A stretch of DNA of 64,000 nucleotides from Methylobacterium hispanicum (GTDB lineage: Bacteria; Pseudomonadota; Alphaproteobacteria; Rhizobiales; Beijerinckiaceae). Both the position numbers and the translations under genes were made by a program. The stretch is from positions 1-64,000 of the forward strand of contig NZ_BPQO01000003.1 of NCBI RefSeq assembly GCF_022179285.1, written 5' to 3'. The notes under the pieces were generated by a model. The model ran no database searches. It saw nothing but the letters and a program-made list of their open reading frames with translations, and was not told the origin of the DNA. How positions within the stretch are numbered: the stretch's first letter is position 1; each line of letters opens with the position of its first letter. This document shows, piece after piece, positions 1 to 8,800 of this stretch.

Positions 1-169
1 GCATAGCTATGTACGGACGGGATAACCGCTGAAGGCATCTAAGCGGGAAACCCCCCTCGAAACGAGGTCTCCCTTGAGGGCCGTGGAAGACGACCACGTC
101 GATAGGCCGGAGGTGCAAGCGCGGCAACGCGCTGAGCTGACCGGTACTAATCGCCCGACAGACTTGATC
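1..169 (+). rRNA. rrl: 23S ribosomal RNA, 3' end (partial)
   Basis: This is the last part of the large-subunit rRNA; the rest lies to the left of the window. It carries the conserved 3' segment with the GGTACTAATCG motif that precedes the terminal helix in alphaproteobacterial 23S rRNAs. The exact 3' end is approximate. It is followed by 5S rRNA and tRNA-fMet on the same strand, the usual order in this group. Confidence 0.93.
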
Positions 170-373
170 GTCTCTCGTGATCCATCGCCGCATACACCGA
201 TCCCAGCAGGATCGGCACCGATCCGCACAGGATCGGCACAGCGGTCGCAACACAAGACCAGGCCCGGCCCGCAACACGCGGACCGTCGCCCGAACCTGCT
301 TGCCGAACGATTGGGTCTCCCGCCGTCGCCGAACCCTGCGACAGCGAACGTCCCAAAAGAACCTGTGCTTGGC
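170..373 (+). other. 23S-5S internal transcribed spacer
   Basis: This is about 200 bases of rRNA operon spacer without a gene. It contains three short direct repeats around 'GGATCGGCAC' at about 208-243. No tRNA could be folded in it. It would be transcribed with the rRNAs and removed by processing. Confidence 0.7.
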
Positions 374-493
374 CGGTCTGGTGGCCTGAGCGGTGTGCCC
401 AGAACCCGATCCCATCTCGAACTCGGCCGTTAAACACACCAGCGCCCATGGTACTGTGTCTCAAGACACGGGAGAGTCGGTCGCCGCCAGACC
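374..493 (+). rRNA. rrf: 5S ribosomal RNA
   Basis: The 5' strand GGTCTGGTGGC (from 375) pairs with the 3' strand GCCGCCAGACC (ending 493) to form terminal helix I. Between them are the conserved 5S segments CCGATCCCATC, GAACTCGGCCGTTAA and GGTACTG. The length of about 119-120 nucleotides is normal. The ends are set by the helix and may be off by a base or two. Confidence 0.93.
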
Positions 494-544
494 CGCCAAA
501 CACAGGACAGACACACCCCCTCGACACGATGCAGAACACCCTGG

Positions 545-621
<77 letters not shown>

Positions 622-626
622 AATCC

Positions 627-660
627 GAACGGCCCGTCCTCTCCAGAGGGCGGGCCGTTC
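627..660 (+). terminator. Hairpin terminator after the rRNA operon
   Basis: This is a long G+C-rich inverted repeat with arms GAACGGCCCG and CGGGCCGTTC plus further pairing toward the loop. It starts six bases after the tRNA CCA end. There is no run of T after it, so it may work with an auxiliary factor or act in 3' processing. It ends 18 bases before the cobF start. Confidence 0.65.
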
Positions 661-678
661 GCATGTCCGGAGCATGCC

Positions 679-1425
679 ATGCGAACCCTGCGCGTCATCG
701 GGATCGGTACGGGCAATCCCGAGCACCTGACCTTGCAGGCGGTGCGGGCGCTCGCCGACGTCGACGCGGTGTTCGCCCTCGACAAGGGCGCCGAGACGGC
801 GGACCTGCTGGCGCTGCGGCGGGCGATCTGCGCCGAGCACATCCGCAAGCCCTACCGCTTCGTCGCCGCCGAGGATCCGCCGCGGGACCGGCGTCCGGCC
901 GATTACGGCGGCACGGTCGAGGCATGGCACGCCGCGCGCGCGGAACTCCTCGAAAGGCTGATCCGGGACAATCTCGGGGCAGGGGAGGTAGGGGCCTTCC
1001 TGGTCTGGGGGGACCCTTCCCTCTACGACAGCACCCTGCGCATCCTGGAGCGCATCCGGACCCGCGGCACCCTGCCCTTCACCTGCGCGGTGGTGCCCGG
1101 CATCACCAGCGTGCAGGCGCTGACGGCGGCGCATCGGATCCTGCTGAATCGGATCGGCGCGGACGTGGCGATCACCACGGGCCGCAACCTCGCGGACGGG
1201 GTGCTGCCGGCCGACAGCACCGTGGTGATGCTCGACGGCGATCCCGCTTTCGACCATCTCGACCCGGAGCTGACGATCTACTGGGGCGCCTATCTGGGCT
1301 CGCCAGACGAGATCCTGCTCGCCGGCCGGCTCGGCACGGTCGGCCCGGAGATCCGGCGGCTGCGCGCCGAGGCCCGCGCCCGCCACGGCTGGATCATGGA
1401 CACCTACCTGCTGCGCAAGCCCTAG
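679..1425 (+). CDS. cobF: Precorrin-6A synthase (deacetylating), CobF
   Basis: This 248-residue protein belongs to the tetrapyrrole methylase family. In the aerobic cobalamin pathway CobF methylates C-1 of precorrin-5 with S-adenosylmethionine and releases acetate, giving precorrin-6A. The N-terminal 'VIGIGTGNPEHLTLQAV' is the CobF form of the methylase glycine motif. 'GDPSLYDS' (about residue 113) and 'VVPGITSVQALTA' (about 138) are also family blocks. The ATG at 679 fits the conserved N-terminus and leaves out an upstream extension that would run into the tRNA. No other cob gene is adjacent. A family B palindromic repeat follows. Confidence 0.9.
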   Translation: MRTLRVIGIGTGNPEHLTLQAVRALADVDAVFALDKGAETADLLALRRAICAEHIRKPYRFVAAEDPPRDRRPADYGGTVEAWHAARAELLERLIRDNLGAGEVGAFLVWGDPSLYDSTLRILERIRTRGTLPFTCAVVPGITSVQALTAAHRILLNRIGADVAITTGRNLADGVLPADSTVVMLDGDPAFDHLDPELTIYWGAYLGSPDEILLAGRLGTVGPEIRRLRAEARARHGWIMDTYLLRKP

Positions 1426-1585
1426 GTCCCGGTTTCGAAAGGCCAAGGCCTTTCGCGGGTCCAGGGCAGCGCCCTGGTTCTTGGCCGCCGCCCGGTGTGG
1501 CTGCGCCACCTCAGGGCTCCGCCCCGAGGCCCCGCCAAAGGGCGAAGCCCTTTGGAAACCCGGATCGGGGCCGTAAACGGCGCCC
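1426..1585. repeat. Intergenic palindromic repeat, family B (composite)
   Basis: About 160 bases between cobF and the helicase gene hold several nested inverted repeats. They include TTTCGAAAGGCC/GGCCTTTCG, CCAGGGC-AGC-GCCCTGG and a CAAAGGG/CCCTTTG pair. The same type of units, with the CAGGGC-GCCCTG hairpin most constant, recurs at 20095-20176 and 35682-35745, with a related copy at 27456-27600. I see no gene in it. The hairpins could end cobF transcription. Confidence 0.6.
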
Positions 1586-3244
1586 ATGCTGCAGCTCAGG
1601 GATTATCAGCGCGCGAGCCTCGACGCGCTCCAGGCGGCGTGGAGTGGGGCAGGGGGGGCAGCGATCCGGGACGGGCTGATCGTGCTGCCGACCGGGGCCG
1701 GCAAGGCCCTGGTGATCGCGGCCCTCGCCCGCGAGACCCTGGAGCGGGAGCCTGGGGCCCGCATCGTCGTCGTGACGCACAGCCGCGAGCTGATCGCGCA
1801 GAACCACCGCGAGCTCGTGGGCTACTGGCCGGAGGCGCCGGCCGGCATCTTCTCGGCCGGGCTCGGGCGGCGCGAGGCGGGTGCGCAGGTTCTGGTCTGC
1901 GGCATCCAGTCGGTCTGGGACAAGCTCGGCGCGGTCGGCCCGCGCGACCTCGTCGTCGTGGACGAGGCCCACCTGATCCCGCGCGCCGCCGAGACCCGCT
2001 ACGGGCGCTTCCTCGGCGGCCTGCGCGCGCTGCGGCCGGAGATGCGCGTCGTCGGCTTCACGGCGACCCCCTACCGGCTCGACAGCGGGCGCCTCGACGA
2101 GGGGCAGGGCTCCCTGTTCGAGCGCATCGTCTACGAGGCGAATGTCGGCGACCTGATCCAGCGGGGCTGGCTCAGCCCCCTGCTCTCGAAGGCGACGCTG
2201 ACCGCCCTCGACGTCAGCGGCGTCGGGCGGCGCGGGGGCGACTACATCCCGAGCCAGCTCGAGGCCGCGGTGAACCAGGACTGGATCACCCGCGCGGCGG
2301 TCGAGGAGATGGTCGGCTACGGCCGGGACCGGCGGGCCTGGCTCGCCTTCTGCGCCGGCGTCGCCCACGCGGAGGCCGTGCGCGACGCGGTGCGGGCGGA
2401 AGGGTTCTCCTGCGAGGCGATCTCCGGCGAGACGCCGCGGCGGGCGCGCGACCGGCTGGTCCAGAGCTTTCGCGAGGGGCGGATCCGCTGCCTCACCTCG
2501 GTCGGGGTGCTGGCCACCGGCTTCAACGTGCCGGAGGTCGATCTCGTCGCCCTGCTCCGTCCGACCCAGAGCACCGGGCTCTACGTGCAGCAGGTCGGCC
2601 GGGCGCTGCGGCGGGCCCCGGGCAAGGTGGACGCGCTGATCCTCGACTATGCGGGGCTGGTGCGGATGCACGGGCCGGTCGACATCGTCACGGCGCGCAC
2701 CGCCGCTGAGGTGCGGGGGCGGGAAGGGGCGGTGCGGGCCAAGCCCTGCCCCGGCTGCGGCGCGCTGATCGCCCTCAATGCCTCGACCTGCGAGGCCTGC
2801 TGGGTCGAGCCCGAGGCCGAGGAGGACGCGGAGGCCAAGCACGAGGCGGCGGCCGAGGACGCCCTGCCGATCCTCTCCGAGCGGGTCACGGCGGCGCTCC
2901 GCGCCGCGGACGGCTGGCAGCCGGTGCGCGCCTGGCATCTCGCCACCGAGCCCGCGGGCCTCGCGGTGGAACTCGCCTGCCCTGGCGGCCCGCGGCGGAT
3001 CCGGCTGGCGCTGGAGGGCAGCGGCTACGCCCGGGAGAAGGCGGTGCTGTGGTGGCGCGGCCTCGGCGGCGGGCGCGACGCGCCACTCAGCGCCGCCGAG
3101 GCGATCGAGCGCCGGGACGAGCTGGAACGACCGGACGCGGTCCGGGTGCGGCAGGCCGGACGGCTCAGCGTGGAGGTGGCGCTGCGCTTTCCCGACGGGC
3201 GCGTCTTCACCGATACGCGGCGGGTGGAGGATCTGGCGGCTTGA
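1586..3244 (+). CDS. Superfamily II DEAD/DEAH-box helicase
   Basis: This 552-residue ATP-dependent helicase resembles the SSL2/RadD type. It has the Q-like motif 'LRDYQRASLDAL' at the N-terminus, Walker A 'LPTGAGKAL' at about 36-44 and a DEAH box 'VVDEAHL' at about 125. Motif III is 'FTATPYRLDS'. The C-terminal helicase domain ends in 'TGFNVPEVDLVALLRPTQS' and 'QQVGRALRRAPGK'. A four-cysteine cluster CPGCG...CEACW near residue 390 is a likely zinc ribbon, and about 140 poorly conserved residues follow. The start fits the Q motif closely. Its role (repair or RNA) cannot be told from the sequence; RadD-like is a reasonable guess. Confidence 0.85.
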   Translation: MLQLRDYQRASLDALQAAWSGAGGAAIRDGLIVLPTGAGKALVIAALARETLEREPGARIVVVTHSRELIAQNHRELVGYWPEAPAGIFSAGLGRREAGAQVLVCGIQSVWDKLGAVGPRDLVVVDEAHLIPRAAETRYGRFLGGLRALRPEMRVVGFTATPYRLDSGRLDEGQGSLFERIVYEANVGDLIQRGWLSPLLSKATLTALDVSGVGRRGGDYIPSQLEAAVNQDWITRAAVEEMVGYGRDRRAWLAFCAGVAHAEAVRDAVRAEGFSCEAISGETPRRARDRLVQSFREGRIRCLTSVGVLATGFNVPEVDLVALLRPTQSTGLYVQQVGRALRRAPGKVDALILDYAGLVRMHGPVDIVTARTAAEVRGREGAVRAKPCPGCGALIALNASTCEACWVEPEAEEDAEAKHEAAAEDALPILSERVTAALRAADGWQPVRAWHLATEPAGLAVELACPGGPRRIRLALEGSGYAREKAVLWWRGLGGGRDAPLSAAEAIERRDELERPDAVRVRQAGRLSVEVALRFPDGRVFTDTRRVEDLAA

Positions 3245-3323
3245 CCGGGGAGGGGGCTTTCCGGGACGACAGGCGCGCCCTCGCCGACATGGGCGGGCGC
3301 TGTTTCGGCCGGGAACGTTTGTA

Positions 3324-3339
3324 TATACGATCTCGTATA
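3324..3339. promoter_or_regulatory. Palindromic operator, probably of the lost vapBC locus
   Basis: The arms TATACGA and TCGTATA are perfect inverted repeats with a 2-base spacer in an A+T-rich patch. It lies 20 bases before the GTG of the VapB-like remnant. VapB antitoxins autoregulate at such palindromes, so this is probably the old operator. Binding is inferred. Confidence 0.5.
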
Positions 3340-3358
3340 GACGTCGACGGGGCATCTC

Positions 3359-3570
3359 GTGGCGCGGACCCGCATCTTCCAGTCCGGAAACAGCCAAACG
3401 GCAGGCTGCGCGCGGATCTGGCGGCGGCCGGACGTCTCATCGGCGGCAACGACCTCTGGATCGCAGCACACGCACGCGGGGCGGACCTGGCGCTGGTGAC
3501 GAACAACGTCGGAGAGTTCGAGTGCGTGGACGGCCTCAGGATCGAGGATTGGACGATCGACATGGCGTGA
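3359..3570 (+). pseudogene. vapBC toxin-antitoxin remnant (internal deletion)
   Basis: The GTG at 3359 opens a reading frame starting VARTRIFQSGNSQ, the DNA-binding N-terminus of VapB-type (AbrB/MazE-like) antitoxins. After about 13 residues the match stops. From about 3409, in another frame, comes the last ~53 residues of a PIN-domain VapC toxin: 'IGGNDLWIAAHARG' holds the conserved D of the GxxDLxIAAHA motif, followed by 'ALVTNNVGEF' and 'GLRIEDW'. The rest of vapB and the N-terminal two-thirds of vapC, with the first catalytic aspartates, are missing. One deletion across the operon explains this. No active toxin or antitoxin is expected. Confidence 0.75.
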
Positions 3571-3625
3571 GGCCCGGGGCTGAAGGCCGACACGACCGGG
3601 GAGGGTGCCCCGAAGGCCCCTCGCC

Positions 3626-4030
3626 TCAGGGCCGGCCCTGCCCGCCCGGCACGTCCGGCCGGAAGAACAGGCCGGCCTTCAGGCTGTCGCCGATCCGGTG
3701 GGCGCGTTCAGTCAGCGCTGCGGCGATCTCGGGCGGGAATCGCTCGGCCGCCGTCGCCTCGAACAGGCCGAGCCAGCGGGCGAAATGGGCGGGCTCCAGC
3801 CCGCCGAGGGCCTGATGCTTGCCGAAGGGGTTGCCCTTGTAGCGGCCGGTCTTCAGCAGCACCGAGGACCAGAAGTCCCGGATCGTCGCCATGTGGCGCG
3901 GCCAGGCGGCGTCCGGGACCGCCGCGGCGAAGACCGGGCCGATCAGCGGGTCCTGCCGCACGCGGGCGTAGAAGGCGTCGAGGAAGGCGGCGAGGGCGGC
4001 CTCGTCGAGGATCGGGTCGGGCATCGGCAT
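3626..4030 (-). CDS. Group III truncated haemoglobin
   Basis: This 134-residue 2-on-2 globin binds haem; group III proteins are linked to oxygen or NO handling, but the ligand here is unknown. Family marks are 'FYARVRQDPLIGPVF' (helix B/C), 'WPRHMATIRDFWSSVLL' (E helix), 'GRYKGNPFGKH' with the candidate proximal histidine context, and 'HFARWLGLFEATAAERF'. ATG 4030 is chosen; a GTG at 4042 would add four residues and an ATG at 4024 would remove two. It is divergent from the diguanylate cyclase gene, with a palindromic A+T-rich site between them. Confidence 0.88.
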   Translation of the reverse strand: MPMPDPILDEAALAAFLDAFYARVRQDPLIGPVFAAAVPDAAWPRHMATIRDFWSSVLLKTGRYKGNPFGKHQALGGLEPAHFARWLGLFEATAAERFPPEIAAALTERAHRIGDSLKAGLFFRPDVPGGQGRP

Positions 4031-4110
4031 CTGGCATGCCACGGTAGGACGGCGGGCATCAAGGCTCCGGACCAGCCGAGGCAGGCCCCCTCACCCGGTC
4101 GGATCGGCCC

Positions 4111-4134
4111 TTATGTTCCATAATATATCTTATG
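4111..4134. promoter_or_regulatory. Nested palindrome in the haemoglobin/GGDEF divergent promoter region
   Basis: Three 5-base half-sites alternate: TTATG, three bases, CATAA, six bases, TTATG. Each neighbouring pair forms a perfect inverted repeat. The patch is strikingly A+T-rich for this DNA and lies between divergent genes, as expected of an operator or promoter. The regulator is not identifiable from the window. Confidence 0.45.
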
Positions 4135-4238
4135 CGAACGAAGTTTCCGGCGGCGGACCCTGGCCGCGTGCCGGATCGCCAACCTACCCCCGGCCCGGCT
4201 TGACGCTTCTTTAACTCTCCTGCCGCAGGCTCCCGCGA

Positions 4239-5300
4239 ATGGCCGATCACCCGGCATCGGATCCGCGACGAATCCGCCAGCGCATGCCCGAGGATGCCTT
4301 GCTCCGCCCTGCCCCGGTGCCCTGCATCGACGGGCCCGTCTCCGCCTTCGCGGCGACCGGGCCGGCGGCCCTGGCGCACTGGCATCGGGTGTTCGAGCAG
4401 GCTTCCGCGACCGCCCGGGTCGGGCTGTGGGAATGCCGCCTCTCCGACGAGGCGCTGTCATGGAGCGGCGCCGTCTACGACCTCTTCGGGCTTCGCCGCG
4501 GTGCCCCCCTGCGGCGCGGCGCCATCCTCGAATGCTACGCGCCGGGCTCGCTGGACCGCCTGCAGCGCCTGCGCCGGACCGCCATCCGGACGCGCACCGG
4601 CTTCCGGTTCGACGCCGAGATCGTCGCCAGGACGGGCGAGCGGCGCTGGATCCGGCTCACCGCCGCGGTCGCCTGCGAGAACGGGACACCGGCGCGACTC
4701 TACGGGATGAAGCAGGACGTCACCGCCGAGCTGTCCGAGGCGCAGCGCCTGCGCACGCTCGCCGAGCGGGACACGATGACGGGCCTTGCCAACCGCGCCC
4801 TGTTCGAGCAGCGGCTCGCGGCCGCCGCGGGCGGCCCGGCAGGTGCGGCGCTGCTCCTCGTCGACCTCGACGGGTTCAAGCAGATCAACGACGGCCACGG
4901 CCATGCCGCGGGCGACCTCTGCCTGGTCGAGTCGGGCGCGCGCCTCGCCCGCATCTGCGTCGCCGCGGAACTCGTGGCGCGGATCGGGGGCGACGAGTTC
5001 GTCGTGCTGCTCAAGGACGAGCGTGACCGGGATGCGCCGGAACGCCTCGCCGACCGGATCATCGCGGCGCTCAACAAGCCCATCTGGCGGGACGGCCAGA
5101 GCTTCCGCCTGGGCGCCTCGGTCGGGATCGCCCGCAGCGGGGGCTGCACCGGTCCCGAATGGCTCGCGCGCGCGGACCAGGCCCTCTACGCGGCCAAGGC
5201 AGCGGGCCGCAACACGTTCCGGAGCTTCGACCGGTACGGCGGCGCCTCGGCGGGGCCGGGGCGCCGCATCCCTCCTGAGGCACGCATCTGGATCGGGTGA
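4239..5300 (+). CDS. PAS-GGDEF diguanylate cyclase
   Basis: This 353-residue cytosolic protein is predicted to make cyclic di-GMP from two GTP. Residues ~50-165 form a PAS/PAC sensor domain ('VGLWECRLSDEALSWSGAVYDLFGL', then 'RWIRLTAAVACENGTPARLYG'). Residues ~175-335 are the GGDEF domain with 'DTMTGLANRALFEQRL', 'LLLVDLDGFKQINDGHGH' and the intact active-site motif 'RIGGDEF'. No EAL domain or transmembrane segment is seen. The adjacent divergent haemoglobin suggests oxygen or NO as a possible input, but this is inference from position only. Confidence 0.9.
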   Translation: MADHPASDPRRIRQRMPEDALLRPAPVPCIDGPVSAFAATGPAALAHWHRVFEQASATARVGLWECRLSDEALSWSGAVYDLFGLRRGAPLRRGAILECYAPGSLDRLQRLRRTAIRTRTGFRFDAEIVARTGERRWIRLTAAVACENGTPARLYGMKQDVTAELSEAQRLRTLAERDTMTGLANRALFEQRLAAAAGGPAGAALLLVDLDGFKQINDGHGHAAGDLCLVESGARLARICVAAELVARIGGDEFVVLLKDERDRDAPERLADRIIAALNKPIWRDGQSFRLGASVGIARSGGCTGPEWLARADQALYAAKAAGRNTFRSFDRYGGASAGPGRRIPPEARIWIG

Positions 5301-5345
5301 GGGCGGCTTTCGGGCCCCTGCCCCGCCCAGGCGCCGCCGTGCAGA

Positions 5346-5813
5346 TCAGCGCACCGAGACCTTCACGTCCGACTCGTAGCCCGATCCGTCGGCGTTGATC
5401 ACGAGGAGGCGGAAGGTGTCGACGCCCTCGAATCCCGCCTCCGGCTCGTAGGTCAGGCGCGTGCCCGGCACCTTGCGGCCGTTGCAGGCGGCGAGCGGCG
5501 AGCCGGGCCCGTAGCGGGGGAAGGACTCGGCCGCCTCGACGGTCAGCTGCCCGCGCGCGGGTGGCGTCAGGGTGCGGACCACCACGGGGCCGATCACCGA
5601 GCAGTCCGGGTTGAGCGAGGCGTAGAAGGCGATGGCCCGCGCCTCGCCCTTCGGCACCACGCGCAGCAGCGGGAAGTTCGGGATGGTCTGTGGCGGAGGC
5701 GGAGGCGGAGGCGGAGCGGGCAGGGCCTGGGCGGCCGCCGGAGGGCTCGTGTCCGAGAGGGCCGGGGCCGGCAGGAGCGCGGCCGCGAGGGCAAGGAGCA
5801 GGGCCGGGGGCAC
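5346..5813 (-). CDS. Secreted protein with poly-proline linker, Ig-like fold
   Basis: This 155-residue protein has a GTG start. Residues 1-20 form a signal peptide ending ALS-D. A linker containing eight prolines in a row follows, encoded by a GGAGGC-type microsatellite at about 5695-5720. The C-terminal ~110 residues end 'RLTYEPEAGFEGVDTFRLLVINADGSGYESDVKVSV', which resembles tandem Ig-like/cadherin-type bacterial domains ('Y.P..GF.G.D.F...V.D..G'). A periplasmic or surface place is likely. The function is unknown. Confidence 0.65.
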   Translation of the reverse strand: MPPALLLALAAALLPAPALSDTSPPAAAQALPAPPPPPPPPQTIPNFPLLRVVPKGEARAIAFYASLNPDCSVIGPVVVRTLTPPARGQLTVEAAESFPRYGPGSPLAACNGRKVPGTRLTYEPEAGFEGVDTFRLLVINADGSGYESDVKVSVR

Positions 5814-5869
5814 GAATCAACTCCGCGATGGCTCGGGGAAGCCTAGCAGGCCGCGCCGCCGCGGACACG

Positions 5870-8800
5870 TCACCGGAGCGCGACCGGGGAGGGCAGACCC
5901 GCCCGCGGGCCGTCGCCCGTCTCGCCCCCCTCCCCGGCCGCCCGGCCGGGACCGGGCTCCATCCCCCTGCCCTGCGGGTCCCCCCCGAACCGGGCGAAGC
6001 GCAGCGCGAGGCCCGGCAGGATCAGCAGGTTCAGCACCGTCGAGCTGACGAGGCCGCCGAGGATCACGATGGCCATCGGGCCCTCGATCTCGCGGCCGGG
6101 CTCGCCCGCCCCCAGCGCCAGCGGCATCAGGCCGAGCCCCGTCACCAGCGAGGTCATCAGGATCGGCACCAGCCGGTCGGCCGCGCCGAGGATCGCGGTG
6201 CCCTCCGTCCAGGGCCGGCCCTCCACCGTCACCAGATGCTCGTAGTGGGCGATCATCATGATGGTGTTGCGCAAGGAGATGCCGAACAGCGTCACGAAGC
6301 CGACGATCGAGCCGAGCGAGAGCACGCCGCCGGTGGCCGCGACCGCCGCGACGCCGCCCACGAAGGCCAGCGGCAGGTTGACCAGGACGAGTGCGAGGTT
6401 GGCGCCGGAGCCCGTCACGACGGCGAGCAGCAGCACGATGCCGAGGCCGGCCGCGCCCGAGGCGATGAGCAGGTCGCGCCGGGCCTGGGTCTGCGCTTCC
6501 GCCGAGCCCGCGAAGGCGACGTAGACGCCCTCGGGCAGTTGCACCTCCTTGGCGATCTTGCGCTTGGCCGCCGCCACGAAGCCGGCAATGTCCCGCCCCA
6601 CCACGTTCGCGGTCACCGCCTGGACCCGCTGCGCGCCCTGATGCTGCACCTGGTAGCGGCCGGTGGTCTCGTAGATGTCGGCGACCTGGGCGAGGCGGAT
6701 GTAGCGCCCGCCGGGCGTGCGCAGGGGCAACTCACCCAGGCCCGAGAGCCGGCCGCGCGCCCGCTCGTCGAGGTTCACCAGCACGTTGAACACCGCGTTG
6801 CCCACGTAGGTCTGGCCGACCACGTCGCCCTGGTAGGCGGTGCGCACCGTCTCCAGCACCTCGATCGCGTCGAGGCCCCAGTGGCGCAGGTCCGCCGGGC
6901 GCAAGCTCGCGGTGATCTGCGGCATGCCGGCGGGCGAGGCCTGCTGCACGTCGCGGGCGCCGCGCACCTCGGCGAGTTCCCGCGCGACCGCGCGCGCCGC
7001 CGCCTCGATCCGGTCGAGGTCGTTGCCCACGAGGTTGACCACCACGGGCGCGGTGTAGCCGGAGACCGTCTCCTCGATCCGCTCGGTCAGGAAGGTCTTG
7101 AGCGAGAAGGCGGCGCCGGGAAAACCCGCCGCGAGCGCCCGGATCCGCGCCTCGACCCTCCGCTGGGCGGCGCCGTCGAGCCCTTGATCGAGATCGACGT
7201 GGATCTCGCTGTAATGCGTGCCCGCCGTGTCCTGGCCGGCCTCGGCCCGGCCGATCTGTGCGGCCACCGCGCGGATGCCGGGGATCTGCCGGAGCTCCGC
7301 GGTGATCTGGACGCCGAGGCGCTGCGATTCCTGCAGGGACGTGCCGGGCGCGCCGGCCATGTGCAGGATCAGGTGGCCCTCCTTCAGGTCGGGCAGGAAG
7401 GTGCCGCCGAGCGTCGGCAGGAGCGCCGCGCCGCCGAGCGTGACGAGCGCCGCGCCTGCGATCACCGCCCGCGGATGGCGGCCGATCCGGGCCAGCAGGG
7501 CGCCGTAGCGGGCGCGCGACCAGACCATCAGTGGGGGTTCGCGCGGCTCGCGGACCCCATCCTCTGCCCCATCCTCTGCCCTTTGCCCTCTCCTGCCGAG
7601 GAGCAGCAGGGCGAGCGCCGGCGTCACCGTGAGGGCGACGCCGAGGGAGGCCAGCACCGCGAAGATGTAGGCCAGCGCCAGCGGGCCGAAGAGCCGGCCC
7701 GCGACGCCCGAGAGCGCCAGCACCGGCAGGAAGACCAAGAGCACGGCGACGGTGGCGTAGGCGACGGCCGTGCGCACCTCCAGGACCGCGTCGAGCACGA
7801 TGCGGGCGGCGGGCGTCCGGTCGCCGGCGAGCCGCCGCTCGCGCAGGCGCCGGACCACGTTCTCGACGCCGATCACCGCGTCGTCCACCACCTCGCCGAT
7901 GGCGATGGCGAGGCCGCCGAGCGTCATGGTGTTGAGGCTCTCGCCCGCCGCCATCAGGGCGAGCACCGCGGCGACCAGCGAGAGCGGGATCGCGACCGCG
8001 CTGATCAGGCTGGTGCGCCAGTCGGCCAGGAACACGAACAGCACGATCACCACGAGCGCGCCGCCCAGGCCCAGCGCCTGCAGCACGTGGTCGTTGGCGA
8101 CGGCGACGAAGTTCGCGGGCCGGAACAGGTCGGGCCTGAGCACGACCCCTGCGCGGGCGAGTGCGGGGGCGAGGTCGGCGAGCGCGGCCTCCGTCCGGGC
8201 GGTGACCTCCAGGGTGTTGGCCCCGATCTGCGCGCCGACCATCAGCAGCACGCCGGGCTTGCCGTCGATCAGCGCGGCGCTGATCGGCGGCTCGGGCGCG
8301 ACCCGGACGGTCGCCACGTCCGCCAGCACCACGCTGGCGCCGCCCTCGTTGATGAGGACGGTGCGGCCGAGCACCTCCGGGTCGAGGGCCTGCCCCTCCG
8401 TGCGCAGCACCACGCGCTGGTTCGGCGTGTCGACGAAGCCGGCGCCGCGCACGCCGGTCGCCTTGCGGGCGGAGGCCACCACGTCGTTGAGGCCGACCCG
8501 GAAGCGCACGAGGTCGTTGGGGCGCACCTGAACCTGGAGGGAGCGCACCCCGCCGCCGTAGACCGAGACCTGGGCGACGCCCGGCACCGCGAGCAGGCGC
8601 TGGCGCACGGTCCAGTCGGCGACCGTGCGCAGGTCGAGATCGTCGCGGCTCTCCGAGGTCAGGCCGACGAGGAGCACCGTGCCGGTCGAGGAGGTCAGCG
8701 GCGTGATGGCGGGCGCCATCACCCCCTGCGGCAGGCGGCCGGCGAGCGCCGCGATCCGCTCGCCGACGCGCTGGCGCACCCGGTCGATGTCGCTGCCCGA

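Noticed and set aside
3312..3337. Possible EcfG (general stress) promoter GGAAC-N17-CGTA before the vapBC remnant
   Set aside because: The -10 element should be CGTT; one base differs, and the site overlaps the TATACGA palindrome, which explains the sequence better.
5695..5720. GGAGGC microsatellite as a regulatory repeat
   Set aside because: It lies within a reading frame with a signal peptide and encodes a proline linker; coding use is enough to explain it.
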